64,000 nucleotides of DNA, taken from the NCBI GenBank assembly GCA_029959085.1, contig JARWIR010000002.1, positions 38,126,233 to 38,190,232 of the forward strand, in the 5' to 3' direction. The notes beneath the pieces are model-generated. The model had not been told where the DNA came from and searched no databases. It saw only the letters and a program-made list of their open reading frames with translations. How positions within the stretch are numbered: the stretch's first letter is position 1; each line of letters starts with the position of its first letter. Made by a program: the position numbers and the translations under genes. Source of the stretch: Nemophila menziesii (taxonomy: Eukaryota > Streptophyta > Magnoliopsida > Boraginales > Hydrophyllaceae). This document shows, piece after piece, positions 35,200 to 47,299 of the stretch.

Positions 35200-36682
35200 T
35201 GATGTATCCCTATTTGTGATATAATAATCTAGGTTGGAGAAATCATTTTAGGTGTGTATGATTAATTAATTATAAATTTGTATTCATATTTTGATAAATT
35301 CTTATTTCTTGTCTTGATTTGATGATTTATTATTTTTAGAGCAAATTTTGTTTAATTTATGTGTTAATGTGAAGCTTAAAGATATATGGAATATAATTAG
35401 ATTCCAAATCAATTATAAAGAGATAATGAAAGAAGATATGGAGGGAATCAAGAGATAAAAGAAAGTAGAGATAATAGGAAAGGAAAAAGCTCCAAAGTAA
35501 GTTTGAAATTCTGCAGCTTTGTACACTAAAGTGAAGATAAATTCAAATAGGCTGGGAATTTAGATGAGATATTTTCGCTGCGGTCGTTTTGATATAAAGT
35601 AGGCAAAAATCAGACCAATAACGAAGGAGATACGACCAAAACAAGGCATCAGTGTTTATCCTCTCTCCTATATTTTAGGAAACGAAATTGAGTTGAACTT
35701 GGACTTCAATTACTTACCTTTTACTTACCAATTTCAACCTAGGGTCTTCCTAACACCTATAAATACACCCTATTATCATTTAAAATATGTCCTTGTCTCT
35801 CTTTAACTAGTCCTTAGTATTATTCATCATAGAAGTCATTCAAGAGAAGCAAGTTGACAGTATGTATCTGTATTTAGTTTATTTCTTGTTAGCATGTACT
35901 AATTTTCCCATAACTTGGGTTTCGCATATGTATAATCTTTGAATTCTATTTTATTTTAACTAAGTTTGTTTGGGAAAACCTTTTTAAATTAATTCTAGCT
36001 TCTTAACGATATATTTGTTTTATGTGTTTTGACTTATTGTCAGTCTTAATCTTGATCACGTTAGGATTGTCTTAATAGAATTTAAATGGTCACCGAGAAG
36101 GGGTGTCTAATTATTGAAACATCATATAAGCGTCTAGTTTCCGGTAGTGATCTGGAAGGGCTTACCTACCTAGATAGTCATTAGGGTTTGAGATTTAACC
36201 ACAACCATTGGGCAGGGTCCGTTACCCAAGCCCCCTGGTAAATCTTAGGTCGCCACCTAAGTCCACTAGGAAGGGGATTAAAAGGAATATAGAATCATGT
36301 CTACCTATCTAAGAGCTTTAATCACCCTTATTAAGTAGTAGACGAAATAGAAGAATTAGTGCATACTAGCAAAACCTGAGCTATACTGTCTCATCTTATT
36401 CTTTCATCTTTTATTTATTGTTTTGTCTTTAGTTTAGTTAATCATTATTTCCTCAATCGATCATTCATATTTACTTTTATTGTCTTTAATTCATTGAACT
36501 ATTAATTGCTATGCTTTCCTGTTAATCCATTCGTATAACACTCAAAGTCCCTGCGAACGAATCTGTACTTATAATTAAAACTTGTGTACGACCTGTGATA
36601 CTTGCAGTGAGTACTGTGTTTAAGTTAGAGTGTTAGTTGTATCTTATTTTATTGTTATTTTATCACACCCTAGCCGACACCA
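35200..36682 (+). repeat. Element E 5' LTR
   Basis: 1483 bp, starts TGATGTATCC with its inverted partner GGAGAAATCA about 35 bp inside, and ends CTAGCCGACACCA. The flank CCATG (35195-35199) is half of its target duplication; the other half is not in the window. A TATA box (TATAAATA) lies near 35758. Confidence 0.85.
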
Positions 36683-36688
36683 AGTTTT

Positions 36689-36703
36689 TGGCGCCGCTAC
36701 CGG
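36689..36703 (+). other. Element E primer-binding site
   Basis: TGGCGCCGCTACCGG, tRNA-Asp type with one change. Confidence 0.85.
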
Positions 36704-36813
36704 GGACTTGTGTCTCGTTAGCGTGTGGATTTTTATTTTTAGTGTAGTAGTTTTTAGTTATTTTTTCAGACTTACACTTTCTTTTTGTTTTTGTCTCTTT
36801 CAGGTCTTTTAGT

Positions 36814-37797
36814 GTATGCTCGAGAAACCCCGAGAGTGTTTTCAAGCACTACAACAAACGATTGAGAGAAGAACGAGAAAGAAAAGCCATGTCTCAACAA
36901 GAGGAAATTCCAATTCCACCCCAGGATAATATTAATCTTAATCCGAATAACAATCAACGTCAATAACCAATCCCTCGGGTACCACCACTTATTCCTCTAG
37001 TACCACCACAAGGAGATAGCAGAAACAATCAACGTAGAGAACAAGATCTCCCAGGCTTGGGAGCACCTTTTCGAGTTCAACCTTTAGGTTATCGTTCTCC
37101 AGTGATCCAGAATATTAAATTTCGGCACGATCAGGGTATGCTCAGTCAATTTGCAAGTTATGGACACTATAGTGGTGCAGCAATTCAAGATCCAGTAAGA
37201 GCGATTCAGAAGTTTATGCAGATTTGTGATGCCTATATTACTCCTGGCATTACACGCGAGCAACTGTATTGGCATATGTTTACGTTCTTCTTGACCGGAA
37301 GTGCTGGTGATTGGCTAGATAGACAACCACCAAACACAATCAACACTTGGGATGAACTACAAGCCACATTCTTTAACTGTTTTTTATCCAAAGAGTATGA
37401 GACTGAAAGATCAGATGGAGCTTGCTTGTTTCGCCAAGAGAATGATGAAGAAGTATGAGACGTATGGAAAAGGTTTCAACAGAAGTTAGCTAGATGTCCA
37501 CTCCAGGGTTATACCCCAGCTCTATAGTTAGCTATGTTCTATCAAGGTATCAATGCAAAAAGTAGATTGAGGGTAGATAATCTTGGAAGAGGAGGATTTG
37601 TGTCTATAGATCCTATAGAAGCTGCTGAAGGTATGGAACGTATTATAGAAACAGAAAGGAGTTGGCCGCTTTCGCGAGCACCTATTACAAACTCCAAAGG
37701 TACGCTTCGATTGAATACAGAAACTGCTCAGTCAGCTAAATTAACAGCATTAGAGAATCAAATCAAGGAGATAAAGCTTGAGATGCAACAAAGACGT
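36814..37797 (+). pseudogene. Element E gag, broken and cut by element D
   Basis: A basic start (KHYNKRLREERER), a Pro/Asn/Gln linker, then GAPFRVQPLGYRSPVIQNI, GMLSQFASYGHYSG, QKFMQICDAYITPGI, LTGSAGDWLDRQPP and NTWDELQATFF. A frameshift near 37385, and stops at 37456-37458 and 37525-37527 (the latter a TAG most simply from CAG), interrupt it. The second half reads MFYQGINAKSRLRVDNLGRGG and ERIIETERSWP. It ends exactly where the LTR of element D begins, so everything downstream of this Gag is displaced or lost. Confidence 0.85.
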
Positions 37798-39348
37798 TGA
37801 TGTCTCCCCATTTGTGATGATTTAATATTAGTTGGAGACATCATTTTAAGTGTTTTAGGAAGTATAGTAGTCGATTTTCTCATGTATTGTTGCACTTTCC
37901 TATTTCTTGTCTTGATTTAATGAATTATTATATTTAGAGCATATCGGTTTTAATTTATTTTATTTAGTGTGAAGCTTTAAAGATATATAGTAATTAATTA
38001 GATACGAAATCAAGTCTAAAGAGATAAAGGAAAGTAGATATGCATGTAAATTGGAGATAAGGAAAGAAAAGATAAGATATGGAAAGATAATGTTGCTAAA
38101 TAAATCTGAATTCCAGCACCTACGACCATATAAGTGATCATAACTCAAGATTGGATAGGAATTTGGGAGAATAGTCTGTAGCAAAGTTATAGAGCATTCC
38201 GAGACGATCAGTTTCGACATATGGAACACGTCAATCAGAGTTGAAACGAAGAGGTTATGGCCAAAACAAAACAATGGAACATTATTACCTTTTCTATGTT
38301 TTAGGGTTACGAATTTGAGTTGGGCTTGGAGTCCAAGTTACTTGTCTTCCACTCCAAGAAAACGAATTAGGTCTTCCTAAACACCTATAAATACACCCTT
38401 AAACCATTGTAAACAGGTCCTTGATCAGTGCTAAGTATAAGCTTAGTCCTTGCTTGTATTTTCTCAGTTTTAAATATTAGCTTAGTCCTTTAATTTAATA
38501 TTCATCCTTAGTATCAAGCTATTCATCCAAGAAGCAAGCTGACCTGTAGAGGAAGACAAGAAGCAAGAAGTTGGAGAGTGGCAAACTCCTCTTCTACGTC
38601 TCTCATTCTCTATATTTAGGGTAATTAGCTATAGATTTGTGGCTTCACCATGTTTCTAAACTTATATTCTGTAAGTTTTACTATTAATTGTTGGGTTATT
38701 ATTCTGTCTTAAATTCCATAATACTAGTTGTTATTTTAACTGATTTGAGCTTGGCGTATAATGTTATTGTGTGCTTTGACTTATTGTTTTCAGCCCTAGA
38801 TTTGACCAATCTTAGGACTATCCTTAGTAATTCAATTATTGACAACACCACATAATCGTCTAGTAGTGATCCTACCTAGATAGCCATAAAGGTTTGATTT
38901 AACCACCGATCATTACTCATGATCTCCTGGTAGTGACGAGTTTGCTCCTAATCCACCCTGACGGGTTTAGGTAGAATTTAGAATCCCGGTTAATATATAA
39001 TGCTCAATTCACCTTAAGGTTAGAATAACAACTTAGTAATAGACTCGTAGTAGTGACTCTAATTTATATGACTTACATTCATATTTATTTATATGCATTC
39101 TTATTTATTATTTCTCATCAGATAATTATTCCTGTCATTATATTTTATTCTAAACATCTAAATTCATCTACGCTAATTTAATACAAGTAGATCTAACGGA
39201 CTAAATCCCTGCGAACGAACTTTTTTTTATCAACTAAACCTGCAAACGATCTGTAATACTTGCAGTGAGTTTCTCATGGTAGTCAAGGGTGTAACCTTTA
39301 TTAATATATTTATTTATCTATTATTTTATCACACCTTTTCCCCCACCA
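37798..39348 (+). repeat. Element D 5' LTR
   Basis: 1551 bp, TGATGTCTCC at the start, inverted GGAGACATCA at 37834-37843, end CCCCCACCA. TATA box (TATAAATA) near 38387. Clearly related to the LTRs of B. Confidence 0.9.
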
Positions 39349-39354
39349 ATTTTT

Positions 39355-39369
39355 TGGCGCCGCTGCCGG
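39355..39369 (+). other. Element D primer-binding site
   Basis: TGGCGCCGCTGCCGG, the clean tRNA-Asp type, 6 bases after the LTR. Confidence 0.9.
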
Positions 39370-39472
39370 AGATTTATCTTTAAATTAGTCTATTTGTGTT
39401 TATTTAGTGTAGAAGTTTTTATTTGTTTTCCGTTTTACGCATTCTTTTTGTTTTTGTCTTTTTAGGGATTAA

Positions 39473-40845
39473 ATGGCTAATCAACAGTTAGAGTTAGGTT
39501 TTCCTGATCAATTCCGAGTGCAACCCATTGGGATTCACATCCCAACTATTCAAGCCGTTCGATTCAAGCCCGATCCTGATTTGATTAATCAATTCGCGAG
39601 CTATGGGAAATATAGTGGTGATACACATCAAGATCCAGTTCGCTCTGTTCAGAAATTCATGCAATTCTGTGATGCCTACATTACTGAAGGTGTTACGCAA
39701 GAACAGATGTATTATTTAATGTTTCAATTTTTCTTGACCGTAAAAGCAAGCGATTGGTTAGATGATCAACCTCCCGAGCTAATAAAAAATTGGGACAAGC
39801 TTCAAGCTAGATTCCTTGATAAATTTTATCCTACAACTATGCGAGTGAAGGAACTATTGGAGCTTATGAATTTCTTACAAGAAGCCGGAGAGAGTGTTGG
39901 CGAAGCATGGACCAGATTTCAAAAGAAATTGGCAAGATGTCCAATACACGGATACACGCCAGAATTACAATTATCCATGTTCTATAATGGACTCAATAGA
40001 GAGTCAAAGCTGAGAGTTGATGATATGGGTCGTGGTAGTTTTGTCTCTATAGATCCGAAAGAAGCAAAAAGTGGTATGGAAACAATTATCAAGACCGACA
40101 TAAGTTGGCCACAATCACAAACTCCTACCACTAATATAGAAACAGAGGCAAGGTTTTCAAGCTTGCAAGATCAAATACAACAACTCGCTTTAACAGTTAA
40201 GGAAAGCATCCAAATGCCGCCTCAACAGTTATACCTGCAAGAACAAGGACGTCAAGCTCTATCACGTCCTCAAGAAGACACACTGAATTAAAAGAGACTA
40301 TTAGTCAATTCATCAACTTCTCGAAGGACAATATGAGCAGACTTGAGTCAAAGATCGATGCATTAGTAGTGCAAAGCCTGCAACAACAAAATCAAGATAT
40401 GAAACAACATAATCAACTTTTAGAGCAAAATGTGATGCGTCTCACTACAGTCATAGAACAAATGCAAAGTCAACTCCTACAATTGACCCAAAATACAACT
40501 TCTAACATGAAGAAGATCCAATACGTTGACATAAAGGTGAAGACAATTAGTCTTCAAGTTGAAAAGATGAAAGAAACACCACCATCTCCATCCAAAGGGG
40601 ATGTTCAACCAAACACGTCAAATGTAAATCAGATGAACTTAGATGAGATAATTGTTGAAGATTGGGTTGAAGAGGTTGAACAAGGTGAGATTAAGAATCC
40701 ACGAGTGGTTGATGAACCAAGAACTGAAGAGAAAAATAGAGTAAGACGACCACCCCTACATTACTACTATCCCGTAGAACCTGCTTATCCGAAGGATCAA
40801 CAAGAGAAGTGTATGGAGACGTTAAAACAAGTGAAAATTAATGTC
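39473..40845 (+). pseudogene. Element D gag with coiled coil, one frameshift
   Basis: Starts at ATG 39473 (MANQQLELGFPDQFRVQPIG). The capsid region is well kept to 40291: LINQFASYGKYSG, FMQFCDAYITEGV, SDWLDDQPPELI, FYPTTMRVKEL, MFYNGLNRESKLRVDDMG. A deletion and frameshift at about 40235-40330 separate it from the helix-rich part (MSRLESKIDALVVQSLQQQNQ and on), which runs in the same frame into the protease. As in B there is no CCHC knuckle; the stretch where one would lie is deleted here. Gag, coiled coil, protease and GPY module would form one polyprotein if the shift were absent. Confidence 0.85.
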
Positions 40846-41679
40846 CCTTTACTCGAAGCTATGAAAGGAAAGCGAGACTATGATCGATTCTATATGGAGG
40901 CACTCTCCAATAAGGAAAGGTTCACAAGATCCAAGTCTGTGGCCCTCAATAAAGGGATATCAACACAAGTTCAAAGAAGATTACCACCGAAGCTTAAAGA
41001 TCCTGGAGATTTTAACCTCCCAATCAAAATAGGTGGTATATTTTATGGAAAAGAAATGTGTGATTTAGAGTAAAGTGTGAATATCATGCCCAAAAGTGTA
41101 TTCAAGAAGATTGGTATTAGTGATGCGAAACCAACATCCGTAATCTTACAACTTGCGGATCAATCAACAAAAAAGCTGTGAGGAGTAATCGAGGACGTGC
41201 TCATCCAAGTAGATAACCTTGTTATTCCCACATACTTTATTATTCTTGACTACAAGCCAGATAAGAATGTCCCATTCATCCTTGGGCGTCCATTACTAGC
41301 CACTAGCGATACTATAGTGAATATGAATGAAGGAACCGTGACTCTTAGCATTAGAGATGATTCTGAAATATTCTATGTTTCGGGAAAGAAGAAGAAAAAG
41401 AATTCACAAGAACTATATCCAATCAGAGTTGTAACTAGGAAGCCAGAACCTATAAGCCCCCAAGAAACCATGGGAAAAGAAATTGAGTTTGGAGTGGGAG
41501 ACAAGGTAGCATGGAAACCTCGCTTTCCCAAACATAACAGCTCTTGGATAGGGCCATACGTCATCACGCAAATTATCTCAGCAGGAGTGGTCGAAATAAA
41601 AGTTATCGATGGTTTCAAGCTCATGTTGGTAAGTGTTAATCACGTCACTCACTGCTGGGGAAGCTATAAAAAGAAATAA
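40846..41679 (+). pseudogene. Element D protease-GPY fusion, two stops
   Basis: Same frame as the helix-rich part of gag. The leader NVPLLEAMKGKRDYDR and RRLPPKLKDPGDFNLPIKIG precede a mutated catalytic loop: CDLE followed by a TAA at 41071-41073 where B has CDLGAS. A second stop is at 41179-41181. The rest is open: FIILDYKPDKNVPFILGRP, the basic linker, VGDKVAWKPRFP, SSWIGPYVITQI and VNHVTHCWGSYKKK to the stop at 41679. The GPY/F-type tail is therefore better preserved than the protease active site. Confidence 0.85.
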
Positions 41680-41889
41680 TCGAGGTAACTCGTCTAAATT
41701 TGAAAGACGTTAAACAAAAGTGTCCTATGGGAGACATCCCATAGTATTTTATATTGTTATATTTTAGTTTAGATTAGTTGTTTTTAGTTGATATCGCATT
41801 ATTGAGGAAGGTATTAGTTTTTTTGATGTTCAGGTATTAACGAAATCGAGTTAGGGAAGAAAAATAAATTTTTGGGTATATTCTGACCT

Positions 41890-42150
41890 GCTGCTCGCCG
41901 TATACAGCCCATACCGCCGGTATGCAGGTGAGCTAAAAACCAGTGCCCACGGGTTCACGAGTCAGGTTTTTTGCCAAGAGGTGTGTTTTCAAATAATTGC
42001 GCAACGGTATGCCGGCCATACCAGCGGTATACCGGTCAGACAAAAAAATGTGCCCACGGGTCCATGAATCAGGTTTTTTGCCGAAGCGAGTCTTTTCGAA
42101 AAGTTGCTCACCGGTATGCCGGTAACACCGTTGGTATACCGGTCCAAGCC
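41890..42150. repeat. Element D cluster of paired CG-rich palindromes
   Basis: Three pairs start near 41897, 42004 and 42111, a step of 107 bp, with cores such as CGGTATGCCGG and CGGTATACCGG. Spacers share GTGCCCACGGG and CAGGTTTTTTGCC. It begins about 215 bp after the coding stop. Confidence 0.85.
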
Positions 42151-42535
42151 GCTGGAGAATTTTTTTTCTTAGGTTATAAAGAAAAGGAGGTGAGTTCTAG
42201 TCCAAATTTATCAATCCTTAAGCTCACTTTCTTCTCCAAACCTATCCCAACTCCATTAAAGCTTCACCAAACCTTCACCTAACATCAAAACACTACCAAA
42301 TCACCATGAATTCATATCTAAATCCTTCCCTACATCGTTACAAAGAAGAGCCTAAATTTTTGTAATTCAATCAACAATTTCTTAAATCCATACCAATCGA
42401 GGAAGAATTCATCCTACCCACATAGCAAATTATCATCCTAACACCTTTCCTAAACCAAATAAAGCTTGTTCCACCTATGATCAAGAGTTACAAATTTCAA
42501 GAGTGTTCAAAGCTTTGAGTTTGGGGTCAAAAAGA

Positions 42536-42908
42536 TGATGAAAAGAATAGAGATATTATCAAGTGTTATGGGAGATGAAGTATCAATGCAAGGTATTGGG
42601 TAAGATCTAGAAGAAATCAACTGAGAATGGTATTAGTTCGGGAACAAACAAGAAGGATAATTCGAGTCAAGCAATTTGAGAGGAACCGGTTTTTGGTAGA
42701 TTCAAATTCTAAAAAGAAAGCAATTGCGATTAGGGAGCAGAAGATGCCAATACCTCTTCTAATCAAAGTTTTCTATATCAGAGAAGAACAAAGCTTGTGG
42801 GACACTAGTAGCTGTTGCCAAAACATCTCCCTTGATAAACACCTTCACATGAGAGAGTATTCGAGAGCAAAGTTGGAAGAAGATAAACAAGAGATTTCTA
42901 GAGTGTGA
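42536..42908 (+). other. Element D 3' frame of unknown function
   Basis: An open stretch (longest 42627-42908, 93 codons) after the GAGTTTGGGGTC motif. The product is basic (RRIIRVKQFERNRF) with a C-terminal segment DKHLHMREYSRAKLEEDKQ. The equivalent part of element B is homologous but broken by stops. It could be the remnant of a 3' gene or non-coding sequence conserved for another reason; no domain is recognised. Confidence 0.3.
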
Positions 42909-42920
42909 TTGATTGGTATG

Positions 42921-44360
42921 TGGTACGGCCTAGGGCGTGATAAAATATGGTGTAAATAAAGTGCAATTAAACACCCTAAGCAAGCACGGTTCTGCAAGTA
43001 TACAGATCGTATGCAAGTTTTAGAAAATAAGTAAGATTCATTCCGCGGAGACTACGAAGGTTAGGGGAATCTTATGCAATAATCAAGGACAAATAATTTA
43101 AGCTAGAACAAATTAAACGCAGGAAAAAATAAAGACAAATAGATTTTTATTTGGTTTTTAATTATACTAAATTAAACTAAGAATTTAAAGACAGAAAATA
43201 AATAAAGGAGAAGAAGTAGTATGAGAAAATAGCTTGAGTCAATAGCATGTAATCCCCACTAGTTTTGCCGTTCTAAACATGTAAGGGTGGATTATGTAGT
43301 ATTTCAATAATCGGTTCCTATTACGCTAGGTAGTTTTATATAGGATTTACCTGTGTCAATAAGGAGTCCTAAGCAAACTGTTCCTGCAATTGGTAAATAG
43401 CAATATATACTAAACCATAGTGATTATCTAGTAGGTTGATTTGTCAGATCTAAACCGAATACTAGACGTTATGTGCTAAACATGTATAAACACCGTTGTC
43501 AATGGTGACCTAATTACTAGATGGTAATTCTATATGGGTGCACTCCACAAGAACACAGAATATAAATCCAAACACATAAACAGAGAATAAAAACAGTAAT
43601 CCAATTTAAAACATAGAATTCCCAAATTAGATAGATGTCAACCAAAACTAGGGTTCATACATATATGCTAAAAACTCAAGCTAAAAGAAATTTAGTTCAT
43701 ACTAATGAAAGAAAAGAAAGAAATTACAAATTCAGAGGTAGAAGAAGACATTGCGATGAACAGCTCCTTCCAGACTTCTTTCCTTGTGTTGTAAGCTTCC
43801 TCTTGGCTTAAGGTTTCACCAAGGATGATTTTCTAATGTTAAGAGGCTGTATATATAGTGTATAGGTTGACCTAATTTGTTTTCTTGAAGGAGAAGGTAA
43901 CTATGGGCTCCAAGCCCAACTCAAATTCGTAGCCCAAAAACATGCAATCAGCCCTGTTTTTCTTTTGGTCCTAACAGCTTCAATATTTATCTGATTGATG
44001 CGTATGAGTATACCAAATTCATCATCTCGGAAAGATCTTCAACTTAGAAATTCAGATTTAATGCAGCTTTTCCTTTTCCATGTTTTTAGCTTTTACTTCC
44101 TTATCTTCAATTCCCATGTTTATCTTCTTTCCTTTAGCTCTCTTTACCAACTTGGACTCTAATTAATTACCATATATCTCTAAAGCTTCACACTAAATAA
44201 ATAATTAAACCCAATATGCTCTAAAAATAATAATTAATTAATTCAAGACCCAAAATAGGAAACTGCACTAAATTAAGCTAAAATCGACCTATAAACTAAT
44301 AAATACGCCTAAAATGATGTCTCGGAAATAGATTTTATTATCACAAATGAGGAGACATCA
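42921..44360 (-). repeat. Solo LTR of the element A family in element D
   Basis: 1440 bp, with a perfect target duplication GTATG (42916-42920 and 44361-44365). Begins TGATGTCTCC and ends CCACATACCA-like on the minus strand; it aligns over its length with the A LTRs. No internal sequence remains. The D sequence continues unbroken on both sides. Confidence 0.92.
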
Positions 44361-44365
44361 GTATG

Positions 44366-44530
44366 GATCATAAGCGGATATAAGGGAAAGCGAAATTGGT
44401 AATACTAGAAGTTTACATACATGAAAGCACTGCACCCTATTCCGGGTATTGATCAGGCGAGGAAAATAGCCTCGAAGAGTATGTTTTCTTTCTTCCTTAC
44501 CAATTCTTTATGTGCAAAATCTGTTGAATT
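44366..44530 (+). other. Element D 3' region, last preserved piece
   Basis: Matches the reverse complement of element B at about 25225-25390 (for example CCTCGAAGAGTATGTTTTCTT), showing it is D sequence displaced by the solo LTR. Similarity ends near 44530. Confidence 0.8.
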
Positions 44531-44534
44531 TAGT

Positions 44535-45778
44535 CTAATACTTTTTCGCATATTGATCCGCAATGTTATTATAACTTCTGCTAATATAAGCAATTTTCCA
44601 ATCTGGAAAGAGGCGAAGCCATCCTTTGATTTCGGTAATCATGTAGTTAAGCTTCCAGTGAAGCTTTTTATTTGTTGTAATACCTTGAACTAATTCAAGG
44701 TTTTCGGAATAGAAAGAACTATTCCGTGCCTTAATAAAGCCTGCGGTCCTCGGGGCCATAAGAAGAGCCCAAGTCTCACCCTCGATGACACTATTCACCA
44801 GGCATCTACTTCCTTTTCTATGATTTATTCTCCCTGCTCTATCTATTCTAATTGCCACAACCCCAGCCGGTTCCTAATTTTTGGTGAATGAAGCATCACT
44901 AAACCAAATAAAATCCGCCGTATCATTTAGCACAGGGTTTTCATCCACCGTACTTCCATTTTCCTTATGATTTGTATCATTCTTTCTATTAGTTACTTTT
45001 ACTCCTTCGAATAGTTTATCAATAAGTGCATCGGAATTCCTCTTAATATTTTCAGTTGCCCATCTCCTTCTCTCGAATAAGCCTTTCATTCTTTCTTTCC
45101 AAATATTCCATGCCGTAACCATAATAATTGCCACCACTCTCCTCTTATCCCACCCATCTTTGTATAATTTTCTATAATTCCCATGAACCATTTTCCAAAC
45201 TCTTGTGTTAAAGTATTATCAATTTTAATCTGAAGATCCGAAGTTTCCCATGCTGCCATACTGAATGGGCAATTAAGTAAGATGTGGTCGCTATTTTCTT
45301 CATTCATTTCGCACCATTCACACTGAGTGTCTTGAACACATTTTCTTTTCTTCAAGTTGACTTTAGATGGTAGAATTCCATTAGCTTCCTTCCAGCAAAA
45401 ATCTCTAATTCTAAGAGGCAAATTTTCCTTCCAAATAAGATCCCAAAGTTTTGGGTCATTTTTTTCCTTGAGGATTGGGCCTCCTTCTTAACTTCTTCAT
45501 TCACAAGTGTGTGGTAACCCGATTTCGTAGAATATTCTCGATCCTTGTTAAAAGGCCAGATAAGTCTATCATCCAAATTAAGGTGTGTGGCCGGAATTCT
45601 TAATATTTCACTTGTAATATTCGACGGGAATATTGATTTAAGTAGCTCTATATTCCATCCCGATAGATCTTTATTGAATAATTGGGCCACATAGTTTATA
45701 GAGCAGATTGTCAGTTTCTCCACCTTCATATTATCTCCAATCCAATTAATTTCCCAAATATTTGTTTTGAGTCCATTT
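44535..45778 (-). pseudogene. LINE ORF2 C-terminal part, downstream half (split by copia II)
   Basis: Minus-strand non-LTR retrotransposon remnant. From 45778: the end of an IGNG block and IWEINWIGDN, then the zinc-finger-like domain typical of plant LINEs (RDFCWKEANGILPSKVNLKKR, CEWCEMNEENSDHILLNCPF, near 45421-45250) and the RNase H domain (FIWFSDASF near 44905, EGETWALLMAP near 44780, SRSYNNIADQYAKKY at the end, 44535). Several frameshifts and stops break it. The upstream half is at 53394-53735, on the other side of copia II, and the frame joins exactly at the target duplication. Confidence 0.85.
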
Positions 45779-46939
45779 TGATATACTATATGCGTCCTAG
45801 AAGGGGGGTTGAATAGGACAATAGAAATTAATCGGCTAATTTTATTTCAAGTAAATAAAATTAAAAGCTAATTTGAATCCTATTGTATTAGCAAACTAAA
45901 TAGTATAAAACTAGATAATCCTAATAGACAATAATATCAAACTATTCAAGTAGGCATTTTATCAAGCATATAGAGTGCGGAAATATAAAGAGTGTAGAGA
46001 TAGAATACGATACACAACGATGTATAGTGGTTCGGTTTCCCTACATCCACTACCTAAGGAAGCCTCCTTAGGATTTGCAAGATTCTCAACTAATCTTCGT
46101 AACTCTTAACCGGGTGAGATACAAACCCTTACAACCACTTGAAAAACCATTTGAAGGAAATACACTTGTGTTATCACCAACACAAGGAACCAAGCATAAA
46201 CCTATGCTCACACTACTCTCTTAATCTATTACAAGAACTAAGAGGAAAGGGAAAAGTGTTTAGGGGTGCTTATAAAAGCTTTGTAACTAAACTCCTAAAT
46301 GAGTAGATAAGAACTAATTAGCTTCACAATAAATATGACTTGAATGCTCCTTTGAAACCTCCTTGAATGATAGAATTAATTGCTCTTAAGATTGGTAGAT
46401 GGAAGGCTTAAGTTGTGTCTTGAATGAACTCCATTTTATAGCTGCAAATGTGGTCCAACGGTCATAAGGCTTCTCTCTAACGGATCTATTTTATCTCCAA
46501 CGGATATAAGCTTTGTCCTCTTGTAATAGTGCAGAAAACCCTCTTGTGCGGTGTACCGCGGATATGGTCCGGTGCACCGCAGAGCTGTTCGACTTAACTT
46601 CGAGCTTACTGGTCGGACTATCCTATGTACCGCAGCCTTGGTCCGTGCCTTGGTCCGGTGTACCGCGCCTAGGTCCGGTGTACCGTGCATTTCATGAGCA
46701 TACTGACGGGCTATCCTGTGCACCGCGCTTCTGGTCCGTGACTCTGCGGTGTACCGCGTGATTCATCCGGTGTACCGCGGAGCTGTTCTTTTGAATATTA
46801 AGTTAAGTACAAAGGTAAGAACACAACTAATCTAGTGAGGGGTTTTGGAAAACATCTTAAGTGATACCAAAATGAATTTTAGTTGAAATGATGATTTGTC
46901 GAATATTAAAACGGGAATAAAAACAAGGTGAGGCTAACA
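45779..46939 (-). repeat. Copia II 3' LTR
   Basis: On the minus strand starts TGTTAGCCTCACC and ends GCATATAGTATATCA. Palindrome array at 46548-46785 with pairs at 46550/46571, 46654/46675 and 46744/46765 (21 bp apart) and decayed copies near 46622 and 46712. TATA box (TATAAAAT, minus) at 46433-46440, about 105 bp downstream of the array. Confidence 0.94.
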
Positions 46940-47299
46940 ATCTCCCCCTTTTTGATGTTTGACAAATCATAAACTTTTGAAGATGCCTAAGATTAAGTTT
47001 TGATCAAAAACTCCCCCTCAACCTAATCACTAGAGTTTTTATAAAAACTCCCCCTCACAAAATGCATTTGAAAAAGTTTAACTAAAATTTCTCCCCCTTT
47101 GTCAACAACAAAAAGAACAAATGATACGATTTTGAAAATTTTAAGGGGTCAAAAACACATTTTGAGTAAAAAACAAGGACCAAAGGAATAAATGGATAAC
47201 AATTAGAAGCTTCAAAGAACCTATAAAATCAAGAAAATATTAGCAACAAGAGAATATACACAAAAAACACTAAACAAAAAAAAAGGCAAGATACGAAGG
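46940..47299 (-). other. Copia II 3' untranslated region with polypurine tract and G-rich runs
   Basis: The polypurine tract AAAAAGGGGGAGAT (minus strand) abuts the LTR at 46940-46953. Further GGGGGAG runs are near 47009, 47049 and 47093. The rest is AT-rich, with TTTTGACCCC- and GGTCCTTG-like units resembling the repeats in the interior of copia I. No gene. Confidence 0.8.

Larger units (their letters stand above)
37798..44530 (+). mobile_element. Element D: non-autonomous Athila-like element, 3' end missing
   Basis: Same LTR family and coding plan as element B: LTR, tRNA-Asp primer site, gag with coiled coil, protease-GPY fusion, palindrome cluster, 3' region. It inserted into the E gag after GACGT (37793-37797). 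Its 3' region is interrupted by a solo LTR (42921-44360) and stops near 44530 where LINE sequence begins; no 3' LTR is present in the window. Confidence 0.85.

Noticed and set aside
36630..36963. Short frames around the E primer site and leader
   Set aside because: They span the LTR end and primer site and overlap the start of gag in other frames; no conserved feature.
46940..47299. A possible env-like gene of a Sirevirus between pol and LTR
   Set aside because: Only 360 bp and no open frame of any length, so copia II has no env-like gene.
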